Of a DNA stretch of 64,000 bases, positions 8,909-16,315 are shown in pieces; within the stretch, counting starts at the first letter, position 1; every line of letters starts with the position of its first letter. The notes under the pieces are model-generated. The model saw nothing but the letters and a program-made list of their open reading frames with translations, was not told the origin of the DNA and ran no database searches. A program made the position numbers and the translations under genes. This DNA comes from Bacteroidota bacterium (GTDB lineage: Bacteria > Bacteroidota > Bacteroidia > Flavobacteriales > BACL11), in assembly GCA_028408365.1 (NCBI GenBank), contig JAOOLD010000002.1, positions 94,780-158,779 of the forward strand, read 5' to 3'.

Positions 8909-10107
8909 TACTTTATAAACTTAGCTCCTTTGCTACCTATTGATATTATGTACATTCCAGAAGCAAGCTTATTTAATTTAATATTTTTCGAATTTGAGTT
9001 TTCAGACAGAGTTATCTTCTGAACATAGTTTCCGCTGACATCATATATAAAAGCTGGCTCACCATTAAAAGAACTACTAATATTTATTTTAAGTTCTTGC
9101 ACATTATTATCATAACTTATAACGAATATATCTTTAAAATTATTATCAGTGCCTAGTGATTGGTTGCAGGGTAGTAGATTGTAAATGAAATCTCTTGAAA
9201 ATTCAAGACCTTGAATAAATTTAGGATTTACAACACCAAACTGTGCCCATTCGTGATTTGTAAAATTAAGTTCGAGCAATTGATTATTTAGACCTTGATT
9301 ATTTGCCTTCATATGAATTTCGTTTGAACCACACAAGTTTAATAAGGCAGGATTGTTTAGAGCTGGGCTACAGTTGTAATTAACCACAAGATCTAAATCC
9401 CCATGAACACTAACTATTGGTTCTTCAGCAGAATTGATCCAACCTAAATCATGTATACCACCTGCAAAGTTAATTACGCCGTTGATTTTAGATGAGAACC
9501 CAAAATTACCTGCATCTCCTTCTAGCGTACCTCCAATTGAAGATAATCTGGATAATATATTTTGAGGTAATTCTTGCTCGTTGTCTATGTAGGCGTGGTG
9601 AATAGCAATAACTCCTCCAGCAGAGTAGCCTCCAATAAAAATTGCACTCGTATCTATACCATATGGGTTACCATTAATATAACTCTCTTTGAAAAATCTG
9701 ATTGCTGCTCTGGCATCAGCTAGAGATTTTAGCACTGCATCTATCTGAGCATTTGTTGATAAGAAAAAAGTTAATATGTTGGATAGTCTATAGTTGACTG
9801 ATGCAGTGACATACCCTCTTTTTGAAAAATATTCACAAAAATCAACACAGTCAATTGTTGATTTATCTCCGGCGGTAAACGATCCTCCATGAAAATAAAG
9901 TATAAGTGGTCTATTTTGCAAACTGTCTCCAACAGGCGTGTACACATCCATCTCATGCTCGCTATCAAAAAAAATATCGGAGTAACTAGTAGTGGACACA
10001 TCAACATTTGAGAAAATTTCATTCATGTATCTCCCGTTACATTGACTAGCTGCATTATTTAGAAAAAACAGAAAGCAAATAATTAACAAATATTTATTTT
10101 TTTTCAT
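8905..10107 (-). CDS. Secreted alpha/beta-hydrolase (carboxylesterase-like) with T9SS sorting tail
   Basis: 400 residues. It has a signal peptide ending near AASQC, then an alpha/beta-hydrolase domain with oxyanion loop YFHGGSFTAGD, nucleophile elbow GGYSAGG and candidate acid and histidine in VHGDLDLVV and NHEW. The last ~70 residues look like a type A T9SS sorting domain: YDVSGNYVQKI and GMYIISI, ending in GAKFIKY. It is therefore probably exported or surface-attached as a carboxyl-ester hydrolase; the substrate is unknown. It overlaps metG by 14 bases and the pseudouridine synthase gene by 4, an odd operon position for a secreted enzyme but consistent with tight packing. Confidence 0.85.
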   Translation of the reverse strand: MKKNKYLLIICFLFFLNNAASQCNGRYMNEIFSNVDVSTTSYSDIFFDSEHEMDVYTPVGDSLQNRPLILYFHGGSFTAGDKSTIDCVDFCEYFSKRGYVTASVNYRLSNILTFFLSTNAQIDAVLKSLADARAAIRFFKESYINGNPYGIDTSAIFIGGYSAGGVIAIHHAYIDNEQELPQNILSRLSSIGGTLEGDAGNFGFSSKINGVINFAGGIHDLGWINSAEEPIVSVHGDLDLVVNYNCSPALNNPALLNLCGSNEIHMKANNQGLNNQLLELNFTNHEWAQFGVVNPKFIQGLEFSRDFIYNLLPCNQSLGTDNNFKDIFVISYDNNVQELKINISSSFNGEPAFIYDVSGNYVQKITLSENSNSKNIKLNKLASGMYIISIGSKGAKFIKY

Positions 10108-11797
10108 CTTCCATTTTCATTATGACTTTATCAATTTCCTCATCATTAATTCTACTGAAAAGGTGTTTTGGCGTACCAATTTTATGTCCTTCATTAATTA
10201 TTTTAGATATATTAAAATCCCAAGAACAATTATTTTTCATGTCAATTATTTCTCTTAGTTGAAAAGAGCTAAAAGGTAAAAAAGGCTCTGAAATTACTGA
10301 TAAAGCAGCAACTACTTTGATTGAAATATTCATTATTGTTTTTACTCTTGTTTCATCATTTTTAATCAACTTCCAAGGTTCAGTTTCGGTTAAGTATTTG
10401 TTGCCAAGTCTTGAAATGTTCATAAAACTCGTCAGACTCTTTTTAAACTCAAACTTTTCAATGTAATAACCGACTAATTCAATTGATTTTTCAGTCTCTT
10501 TTAAAATATCTTTATCAATACTCTGTAAATCACTTATTTTTGGTACGATTCCATCATAATATTTATTTGTCAAAACAATAACACGGTTAATAAAATTTGC
10601 GTAGATATCAACAAGTTCATTATTATTTCTATTTTGAAAATCCTTCCATGTAAAGTCAGAATCTTTTTTTTCGGGACTTATAGCACATAAATAGTATCTT
10701 AACGAATCTTGCTTGTCCTTAAAATCTTTCTGAAACTCATGTAACCATATAGCCCAGTTTTTAGAAGTAGAAATTTTTCTTCCCTCTAAATTTAAAAACT
10801 CATTTGAAGGAACATTTTTAGGTAATATATAATTCCCATGAATTTTTAGTAGAATAGGAAAAATTATGCAATGAAAAACAATGTTATCCTTACCTATAAA
10901 ATGAATGAGCTCAGTTTCATCATTCATCCAATAATCTTTCCAGTTTTTATTATTCTCTTTTGCCCAAGCTTTAGTTGAGGAAATATATCCTATGGGAGCA
11001 TCAAGCCATACATAGAGAACTTTTCCATCAGTGTTTTTAATTGGTAATTTTACTCCCCAGTCTAGATCTCTAGTCATTGCACGTTCATTCAACCCATTGT
11101 CAATCCATGAATTACATTGACTAATTACCTGCGATTTCCAGTCTTTTGAGTTATGTTTTTTCTTTTCATTAATAACACCTTCATTAATCCATTCTTTTAA
11201 CCACTTCTCATGCTTTTGCATGTCTAAAAACCAATGTGTTGTATCTCTTAGCACAGGACTATTTCCACTAATTTTTGATTTTGGATTTATGAGTTCGTTT
11301 GGACTAAGTGCGGTCCCACAATTCTCACATTGATCGCCATATGCATGTTCATATCCACATTTTGGACAGGTTCCTTCAATATATCTATCAGCTAAAAATT
11401 GATTTTCTTGTTTGTCAAAATACTGTTTGGTAGTTAAGATTTTGAAAGCATTATTTTCATTAAGTTTTAAAAAAAAATCCTGAGCAGTCTTGTGGTGAGA
11501 TTCTTCAGAAGTTCTATGAAAAAAATCAAAATCTATTCCAAAGTCTGAAAAAGTCTTTTTGTTAAGATTGTGAAATTTATCAATAATTTTTTTCGGAGTA
11601 GTTTTATTTTTTTTTGCTTGCAAAGTTATCGCCGCTCCGTGCTCGTCAGAACCACAAATAAAAGCCACATCATTTCCTTTATTTTTTTGATATCGCACAA
11701 AAATATCGGCAGGTAAATAAGCCCCTGCCAAATGCCCAATATGAAGTGGTCCATTTGCATATGGTAGCGCAGATGTAACAGTAAACCTTTTTTTCAT
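10094..11797 (-). CDS. metG: Methionyl-tRNA synthetase, short form lacking the C-terminal tRNA-binding domain
   Basis: 567 residues. The class I signature HIGH occurs in GPLHIGHLAGAYLPAD, the zinc knuckle is CPKCGYEHAYGDQCENCG, and the KMSKS loop is the variant KISTS (GRKISTSKNW). The helical anticodon-binding domain follows. The protein ends just after that domain (KVIMKMEDEKK). Many Bacteroidota and the E. coli enzyme continue with a ~110-residue Trbp111/EMAPII-like dimerisation and tRNA-binding domain, which is absent here and not found in another frame downstream. It is the first gene of a five-gene operon. The start is a clear ATG with a -7 element 27 bases upstream. Confidence 0.95.
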   Translation of the reverse strand: MKKRFTVTSALPYANGPLHIGHLAGAYLPADIFVRYQKNKGNDVAFICGSDEHGAAITLQAKKNKTTPKKIIDKFHNLNKKTFSDFGIDFDFFHRTSEESHHKTAQDFFLKLNENNAFKILTTKQYFDKQENQFLADRYIEGTCPKCGYEHAYGDQCENCGTALSPNELINPKSKISGNSPVLRDTTHWFLDMQKHEKWLKEWINEGVINEKKKHNSKDWKSQVISQCNSWIDNGLNERAMTRDLDWGVKLPIKNTDGKVLYVWLDAPIGYISSTKAWAKENNKNWKDYWMNDETELIHFIGKDNIVFHCIIFPILLKIHGNYILPKNVPSNEFLNLEGRKISTSKNWAIWLHEFQKDFKDKQDSLRYYLCAISPEKKDSDFTWKDFQNRNNNELVDIYANFINRVIVLTNKYYDGIVPKISDLQSIDKDILKETEKSIELVGYYIEKFEFKKSLTSFMNISRLGNKYLTETEPWKLIKNDETRVKTIMNISIKVVAALSVISEPFLPFSSFQLREIIDMKNNCSWDFNISKIINEGHKIGTPKHLFSRINDEEIDKVIMKMEDEKK

Positions 11798-11824
11798 TTA
11801 TTAATTCAGAAAAAATTATATTAG

Positions 11825-11832
11825 CAAATATA
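11825..11832 (-). promoter_or_regulatory. -7 promoter element of the metG operon
   Basis: TATATTTG on the minus strand, 27 bases before the metG ATG. It would give a short leader of roughly 20 bases. Confidence 0.6.
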
Positions 11833-11854
11833 ACTTTTAGTTTTAGTTTATAAG

Positions 11855-12751
11855 ATGAACAAAGAACCTTCTTTATTAAAAAAAGGAGATGTTGTTTCAA
11901 TCATTTCCACTGCAAGAAAAGTAGTTCAAAAGGATATCCAAAAAAGTATTGATATCTTATCAGGCTGGGGATTGAAAGTTGTATTAGCCAAAAATATATA
12001 CGAATCTCACCATCAGTTTTCAGGTGACGATACAATTAGAAAAGATTCATTTCAAGAATTATTAGATTCCAAAGAAATTAAAGCAATCTTTTGTGCTAGA
12101 GGAGGTTATGGAACAATAAGATTGATTGATGAGCTTGATTTCCAATCATTTATTAAGCATCCAAAATGGATTATTGGATTTAGCGATATTACAATTTTGC
12201 ATTCAAGCTTAAATATTATGAAATATTGTTCAATACATTCTTTTATGCCAATTAATTATGAATCAATTTCAAAAAAAAATCTTAAAAATTTATATCAAAT
12301 TTTATTTAGGGGAAAAAATAATATAGAATGCTCCCCAAATTCTTTAAACAAAACTGGATTTGTTAAATCTGAAATAGTAGGAGGTAACCTATCTATATTA
12401 TACAGTTTGCTAGGTTCAAAATCAGATATTAAAACAGATAATAAAATTCTTTTCATAGAAGATCTCGACGAATATTTATACCACGTTGACAGAATGATAA
12501 TTTCACTAAAAAGAGCTGGAAAATTTAATAATGTAAAGGCAATGATAGTTGGTAGTATGACAAAAATGCATGACAACAAAATTAAATTTGGAATGAATGC
12601 TAAAGAGATAATTAAATATCACACAAGAGAATTTAACTTTCCAGTATGCTTTAATTTTCCTGCTGGACATCAAAAAAATAATAGACCTATAGTTCTTGGA
12701 AAAGTTTCAAAATTAGAAATTAACTCCAATTTAGTATGTTTGTCACAATGA
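11855..12751 (+). CDS. LD-carboxypeptidase (peptidase S66 family)
   Basis: 298 residues. S66 family signatures: FCARGGYGTIRL, the serine nucleophile in WIIGFSDITILH (residue ~110), the glutamate in FIEDLDE and the histidine in FPAGHQ. Members cleave the L,D bond to the terminal D-alanine of muropeptides during murein recycling, or act as microcin C immunity proteins (MccF). No signal peptide, so cytoplasmic murein recycling is the likelier role. It is divergent from metG. Its stop overlaps the next start in ATGA, coupling it to a short ORF that resembles only the tail of a class V aminotransferase. Confidence 0.88.
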   Translation: MNKEPSLLKKGDVVSIISTARKVVQKDIQKSIDILSGWGLKVVLAKNIYESHHQFSGDDTIRKDSFQELLDSKEIKAIFCARGGYGTIRLIDELDFQSFIKHPKWIIGFSDITILHSSLNIMKYCSIHSFMPINYESISKKNLKNLYQILFRGKNNIECSPNSLNKTGFVKSEIVGGNLSILYSLLGSKSDIKTDNKILFIEDLDEYLYHVDRMIISLKRAGKFNNVKAMIVGSMTKMHDNKIKFGMNAKEIIKYHTREFNFPVCFNFPAGHQKNNRPIVLGKVSKLEINSNLVCLSQ

Positions 12752-13062
12752 ATGATTTAGAAAAGCATTTTGATCAGTTCAGAAAAAATATTAACGAGGG
12801 TAATTTAAGCATAAAGCCTGGATGGATTAGGCTATCATTGCATCCAACAATGTTGAATAAAGAAGTGGTGTATGTGATGAATAGTATTTCGGAACTTGCT
12901 CAGAATTTTAAAGAGTGGTCAAAAGATTATAAATATGTATCTAAAACAAATGAACTTGAGTTTATAGCTGAGAACCATTCTTGCAAGAACAAAATAGATC
13001 AGAAAGCTGGTTTGAACTATCTCTTATCTAATTTTTTAATTACTTTTTTTACTTTGAAATAA
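12748..13062 (+). pseudogene. Orphan C-terminal fragment of a class V aminotransferase-like protein
   Basis: An ORF of ~104 residues starting at the ATG that overlaps the LD-carboxypeptidase stop (ATGA). The segment KPGWIRLSLHPTM, followed by an NEWSKDY-like helix and a TNELEF tail, closely resembles the extreme C-terminus of the ~480-residue PLP-dependent class V aminotransferase/cysteine desulfurase-like proteins of Flavobacteriia. That is from memory of the family, not a search. The PLP-binding core is absent: there is no Schiff-base lysine motif, and the upstream DNA is occupied by another gene. It may be a deletion remnant, or a short domain retained for its own sake. The 3' end overlaps gatC by 46 bases, suggesting the last ~15 residues are not native. 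Confidence 0.55.
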
Positions 13063-13319
13063 TCCGAATCTTTTACAGGAGAGTTTCTCATTGCAGATTT
13101 TTTGCATTTATAATCAATTATTAAATCTTCTCTCAAAACATTTATTTCCGTACTAATGTGAGAAAGAGGCTCAACGTCACTGACATCAAGCTTATCAAGT
13201 ACCTTAATAAAGTTTAAGATTTTTTTTAAATCTTTTTTTATTGCAAAAAAATCTCCCTCTTTAAATTCAAGTTTTGCAAGTGTGCTAAGCTGACTTATTA
13301 GTTTGTTAGATATTTTCAT
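13017..13319 (-). CDS. gatC: Asp-tRNA(Asn)/Glu-tRNA(Gln) amidotransferase subunit C
   Basis: 100 residues, the usual GatC length. Recognisable pattern: LAKLEFKE near the start, the central LDKLDVSDVEPLSHIS, then LREDLI. GatC stabilises the GatAB heterodimer that amidates misacylated Glu-tRNA(Gln) or Asp-tRNA(Asn). gatA and gatB are not adjacent, which is common in Bacteroidota. Its start overlaps the end of plsC by 14 bases, so it is expressed from the plsC promoter. A tRNA-Gln gene lies at the far end of the window. Confidence 0.9.
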   Translation of the reverse strand: MKISNKLISQLSTLAKLEFKEGDFFAIKKDLKKILNFIKVLDKLDVSDVEPLSHISTEINVLREDLIIDYKCKKSAMRNSPVKDSDYFKVKKVIKKLDKR

Positions 13320-14046
13320 TTACTTTTAGTTCTTGATCTATCTTATCAAAGACAAAATTATTTAATTTTTTTAAATCATTTTTGTCAAAATTTCTGATTT
13401 GTATTGGATCAAGATATTTAATTCTAGAAATTCCGGGAGAACCTTTGAAATAAGACCACGGAAATCTTTTTTTATTGTCATATATGACAACTGGAAGTAT
13501 ATCAGTACCACTTTCTAATGCTATTTTAAAGGCTCCATTTTTAAATCTTCTCAATCTAACTTCTGGGTTCGGAATTCCTCCTTCAGTAAAAACACAAACA
13601 CTTATTTCCTCATTAACTACTTGCTTGGCTCTGACATAAGCATTATATGAATCTCTTAAATTCTGTCTATCAACGCTTATTGAATTTTTTTTGAAATAAT
13701 ATCCGAAAATTGGAAACTTAGTAATTTCTGATTTTCCAATAAAAATTAGAGGAATATTAGCTGTGGAGTAAATTAAAGCTATGTCCAAGCTAGAAACATG
13801 ATTTGAACAAATAATGTATGTTTTATTTTTCTCAATTTTTTTCGATAGTTCTCCTCTAACTAAAATACCTGAGAAAAAAAGTAAACATTTCGACCATAAT
13901 TTTGATATCTTAAAAATCTGTTTTTTGTTTGGTAATAAGTTCGTGAATAAGAAAAGGGCAGGTAAAAACAATATTTGAGTAAATACAAAAAACAAAAAAA
14001 CCCAACTTCTCCATAAGAGTGAGAGAAGATACTTTCCAAATCTCAT
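13306..14046 (-). CDS. plsC: 1-acyl-sn-glycerol-3-phosphate acyltransferase
   Basis: 246 residues. An N-terminal hydrophobic helix (WVFLFFVFTQILFLPALFLF) anchors it to the inner membrane. The acyltransferase motifs are all visible: NHVSSLD (HX4D catalytic pair), FTEGGIPN (substrate-binding block) and ILPVVIYD. It acylates lysophosphatidate to phosphatidate in phospholipid synthesis. The ATG is 4 bases after a perfect TATATTTG, so the message should be leaderless. It overlaps gatC by 14 bases. Confidence 0.92.
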   Translation of the reverse strand: MRFGKYLLSLLWRSWVFLFFVFTQILFLPALFLFTNLLPNKKQIFKISKLWSKCLLFFSGILVRGELSKKIEKNKTYIICSNHVSSLDIALIYSTANIPLIFIGKSEITKFPIFGYYFKKNSISVDRQNLRDSYNAYVRAKQVVNEEISVCVFTEGGIPNPEVRLRRFKNGAFKIALESGTDILPVVIYDNKKRFPWSYFKGSPGISRIKYLDPIQIRNFDKNDLKKLNNFVFDKIDQELKVNENI

Positions 14047-14050
14047 AGTA

Positions 14051-14058
14051 CAAATATA
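14051..14058 (-). promoter_or_regulatory. -7 promoter element of plsC-gatC (leaderless)
   Basis: TATATTTG on the minus strand, separated by TACT from the plsC ATG. The 4-base gap implies initiation at the start codon. Confidence 0.7.
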
Positions 14059-14067
14059 AAAATCTAC

Positions 14068-14075
14068 TATTTTTG
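14068..14075 (+). promoter_or_regulatory. -7 promoter element of trpS
   Basis: TATTTTTG, 10 bases before the trpS ATG, back to back with the plsC promoter. It would give a leader of only about five bases. Confidence 0.55.
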
Positions 14076-14085
14076 AAGAAAGTCT

Positions 14086-15054
14086 ATGGCAAGAATTTTA
14101 ACAGGTATACAAAGCACAGGAACACCACACTTAGGAAATATATTAGGTGCAATAATACCTGCTATTGAACTTTCTACCGATCCAAAAAATCAAAGTTTAT
14201 TTTTCATTGCAGATTTACATTCTTTTACAACAATAAAAGACAAGCAGTTGTTAAGAAAAAATACATACAATACAGCTGCTTGCTGGCTTGCTTTTGGTTT
14301 TGATACTGATAAAAATATTTTTTATAGGCAATCAGACGTAACCAGAGTATGTGAACTTACTTGGTATTTAAGTTGTTTTACACCATATCCAATGTTGGCA
14401 AATTCTCATTCTTTTAAAGATAAGTCTGATAAACTTTCAGAGGTTAATACAGGACTATTTACTTATCCTGTTCTAATGGCTGCAGATATATTATTGTATG
14501 ATGCGAATATTGTGCCAGTTGGAAAAGATCAAAAGCAACATCTAGAAATAACCAGAGATATTGCTAGCTCATTTAATCATAAATTTCCAAATTCTCTTAC
14601 TGTACCGCAAGAAAAAATTGATAAAAAAGTAATGATAATACCTGGAACTGATGGTCAAAAGATGAGTAAGTCATATAACAATTTTATTGATATTTTTTTA
14701 CCAGAAAAAAAATTAAAGAAGCAAATTATGTCAATTAAAACTGATAGTATTTCTGTTGATGATCCGAAGAATCCAGATAATTGCACAGTTTTTAAACTGT
14801 ATGAAATAATAGCTGATAAAAGTGATGTTTTGGATCTAGAGAAAAAATATAGAAAAGGTGGATATGGATATGGTCATGCAAAGAAAGACCTTTTTGAGGT
14901 TATACTTGAAAAGTATAAATCACAAAGAGAATTATACAATCATTATATCAACAATCAGAGTTTAATTGAGCAGAAGCTAATCAAGGGCGCTGAAAAAGCA
15001 AATGAAATAGCTATAACAGTTATAGACAGAGTTAGAAAAAATATTGGATATTAA
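14086..15054 (+). CDS. trpS: Tryptophanyl-tRNA synthetase
   Basis: 322 residues, normal for bacterial TrpRS. The HIGH-equivalent is GTPHLGNILGAI, and the KMSKS loop is present intact in GTDGQKMSKSYNNFID. Other family blocks are FIADLHSFTT, the tryptophan pocket region YPVLMAADILLYDA and VGKDQKQHLEITRDIA. It charges tRNA-Trp in the cytoplasm. It is transcribed alone, divergent from plsC, and ends one base before the convergent amidohydrolase gene. Confidence 0.96.
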   Translation: MARILTGIQSTGTPHLGNILGAIIPAIELSTDPKNQSLFFIADLHSFTTIKDKQLLRKNTYNTAACWLAFGFDTDKNIFYRQSDVTRVCELTWYLSCFTPYPMLANSHSFKDKSDKLSEVNTGLFTYPVLMAADILLYDANIVPVGKDQKQHLEITRDIASSFNHKFPNSLTVPQEKIDKKVMIIPGTDGQKMSKSYNNFIDIFLPEKKLKKQIMSIKTDSISVDDPKNPDNCTVFKLYEIIADKSDVLDLEKKYRKGGYGYGHAKKDLFEVILEKYKSQRELYNHYINNQSLIEQKLIKGAEKANEIAITVIDRVRKNIGY

Positions 15055-15055
15055 T

Positions 15056-16315
15056 CTATTTAAACTTTTCATAAAGTTCAGTTTGATGGTTGGTTAGCTT
15101 AATAGTCTCTCCTTTAATAAATGCGAGGAACAAATTGTTAGACATTATGTCTAATGCATCACCATCAGAGATAAAAAATGTCGCTTCTTTGCCAGCTTCC
15201 AAAGAGCCTAACTCATTATCAATTCCTAATATTTTTGCAGCATTCAGAGTTAGTGATTTTACTGCGATGTTATAGTCTAGACCATATGCAACAGATGTAC
15301 CTGCAGTAAAAGGAAGATTTCTCGAACCCATTACTTCCATATCTCCCTCATAGCTAAAACAAAATAAAATTTCATTTTCATGCAAAAGTTTTGCTTGAGT
15401 ATATGGTTCATAAATGGATGAGCCAGCTTTACTGGGAAGCCGATGTACACGATTTAAAATTACATTTATATTATTATTTTTTATAGTTTTCTTAGCCATC
15501 AAAGCCTCTTCACCTCCAACCAAAACTATTTTTTTGATTTTTTTCTTTTTAAGTAAATCAATAGCATCAATAATTTCTGTATAGTAGTCAGCGTGTACAT
15601 AAAGGGTTTTATTACCATCAAAAAGACCTTTCATACTTTCCATCTTTATATCAATTTTTTCTCCGTTGTTGTTAAAGTATGATGATGCTTTATCTAAATA
15701 ATGCTCAATTTTTAGAACTTTTTGTTGGTATTCTTTATTTCTTTTACTTTCTCCAGGTTCAGCCCACCAACCACTTTTATTATATGATCTTGGCCAGTTC
15801 AAATGAATACCATCATCAGACTTGCATACTGCATTCTCCCAATTATTTCCGTCAAGATAAAAAACAGATGATTGTCCAGAAAATAGCCCACCAATAGGAG
15901 CCACTTGACTGACTAGAATACCATTAGTTCTAAGAGTTCCTATAATTTTAGAATCAGTGTTGTATGCAATTTTAGTTCTAACGTGAGGGTTAAATGAACC
16001 AACTTCTCTGAAGTCATGAGTTGCACGAACAGCATCAATCTCAGTAATCCCAAGCCTAGAGTTTGGTAAAATAAATGATGGATATATAAATTTACCATGA
16101 AGTCTGATGATTGTATCAAATGCTGTCGGATCAATTTTAATTTCGGAACTATTGGCAATAAAATCAATTTTTTCACCCTCAATGCAAATAACAGAGTTTT
16201 CTATTTTGTCACCATTTCCCACATAAGCTGTTCCTCCAATTAAAAGTGTCCTTTTTTGACTTAGTGTAATCAAAGGTAAAAATATAAGTATGGAAAAAAA
16301 TAAATTTTTATTCAT
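15056..16315 (-). CDS. Secreted amidohydrolase-like protein lacking the HxH motif
   Basis: 419 residues with a signal peptide (FFSILIFLPLITLSQ). The fold is amidohydrolase-like: a short beta domain (TLLIGGTAYVGNGDKI), a barrel start at GKFIYPSFILPNSRLGITEIDA, a conserved QVAPIGGLFSGQSS stretch and the closing AAKILGIDNELGSLEAGKEATF typical of imidazolonepropionase relatives. The usual metal-binding HxH after the first strand is replaced by PNSR, so a binuclear metal site is not evident. Family members of this kind are usually encoded in tandem with a larger paralogue, as here (8-base overlap). Function unknown; periplasmic. Confidence 0.8.
   Translation of the reverse strand: MNKNLFFSILIFLPLITLSQKRTLLIGGTAYVGNGDKIENSVICIEGEKIDFIANSSEIKIDPTAFDTIIRLHGKFIYPSFILPNSRLGITEIDAVRATHDFREVGSFNPHVRTKIAYNTDSKIIGTLRTNGILVSQVAPIGGLFSGQSSVFYLDGNNWENAVCKSDDGIHLNWPRSYNKSGWWAEPGESKRNKEYQQKVLKIEHYLDKASSYFNNNGEKIDIKMESMKGLFDGNKTLYVHADYYTEIIDAIDLLKKKKIKKIVLVGGEEALMAKKTIKNNNINVILNRVHRLPSKAGSSIYEPYTQAKLLHENEILFCFSYEGDMEVMGSRNLPFTAGTSVAYGLDYNIAVKSLTLNAAKILGIDNELGSLEAGKEATFFISDGDALDIMSNNLFLAFIKGETIKLTNHQTELYEKFK

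Noticed and set aside
9900-10093. Frameshifted C-terminal domain of MetG
   Set aside because: The DNA after the metG stop encodes the signal peptide and N-terminus of the esterase; no tRNA-binding domain is seen in any frame.
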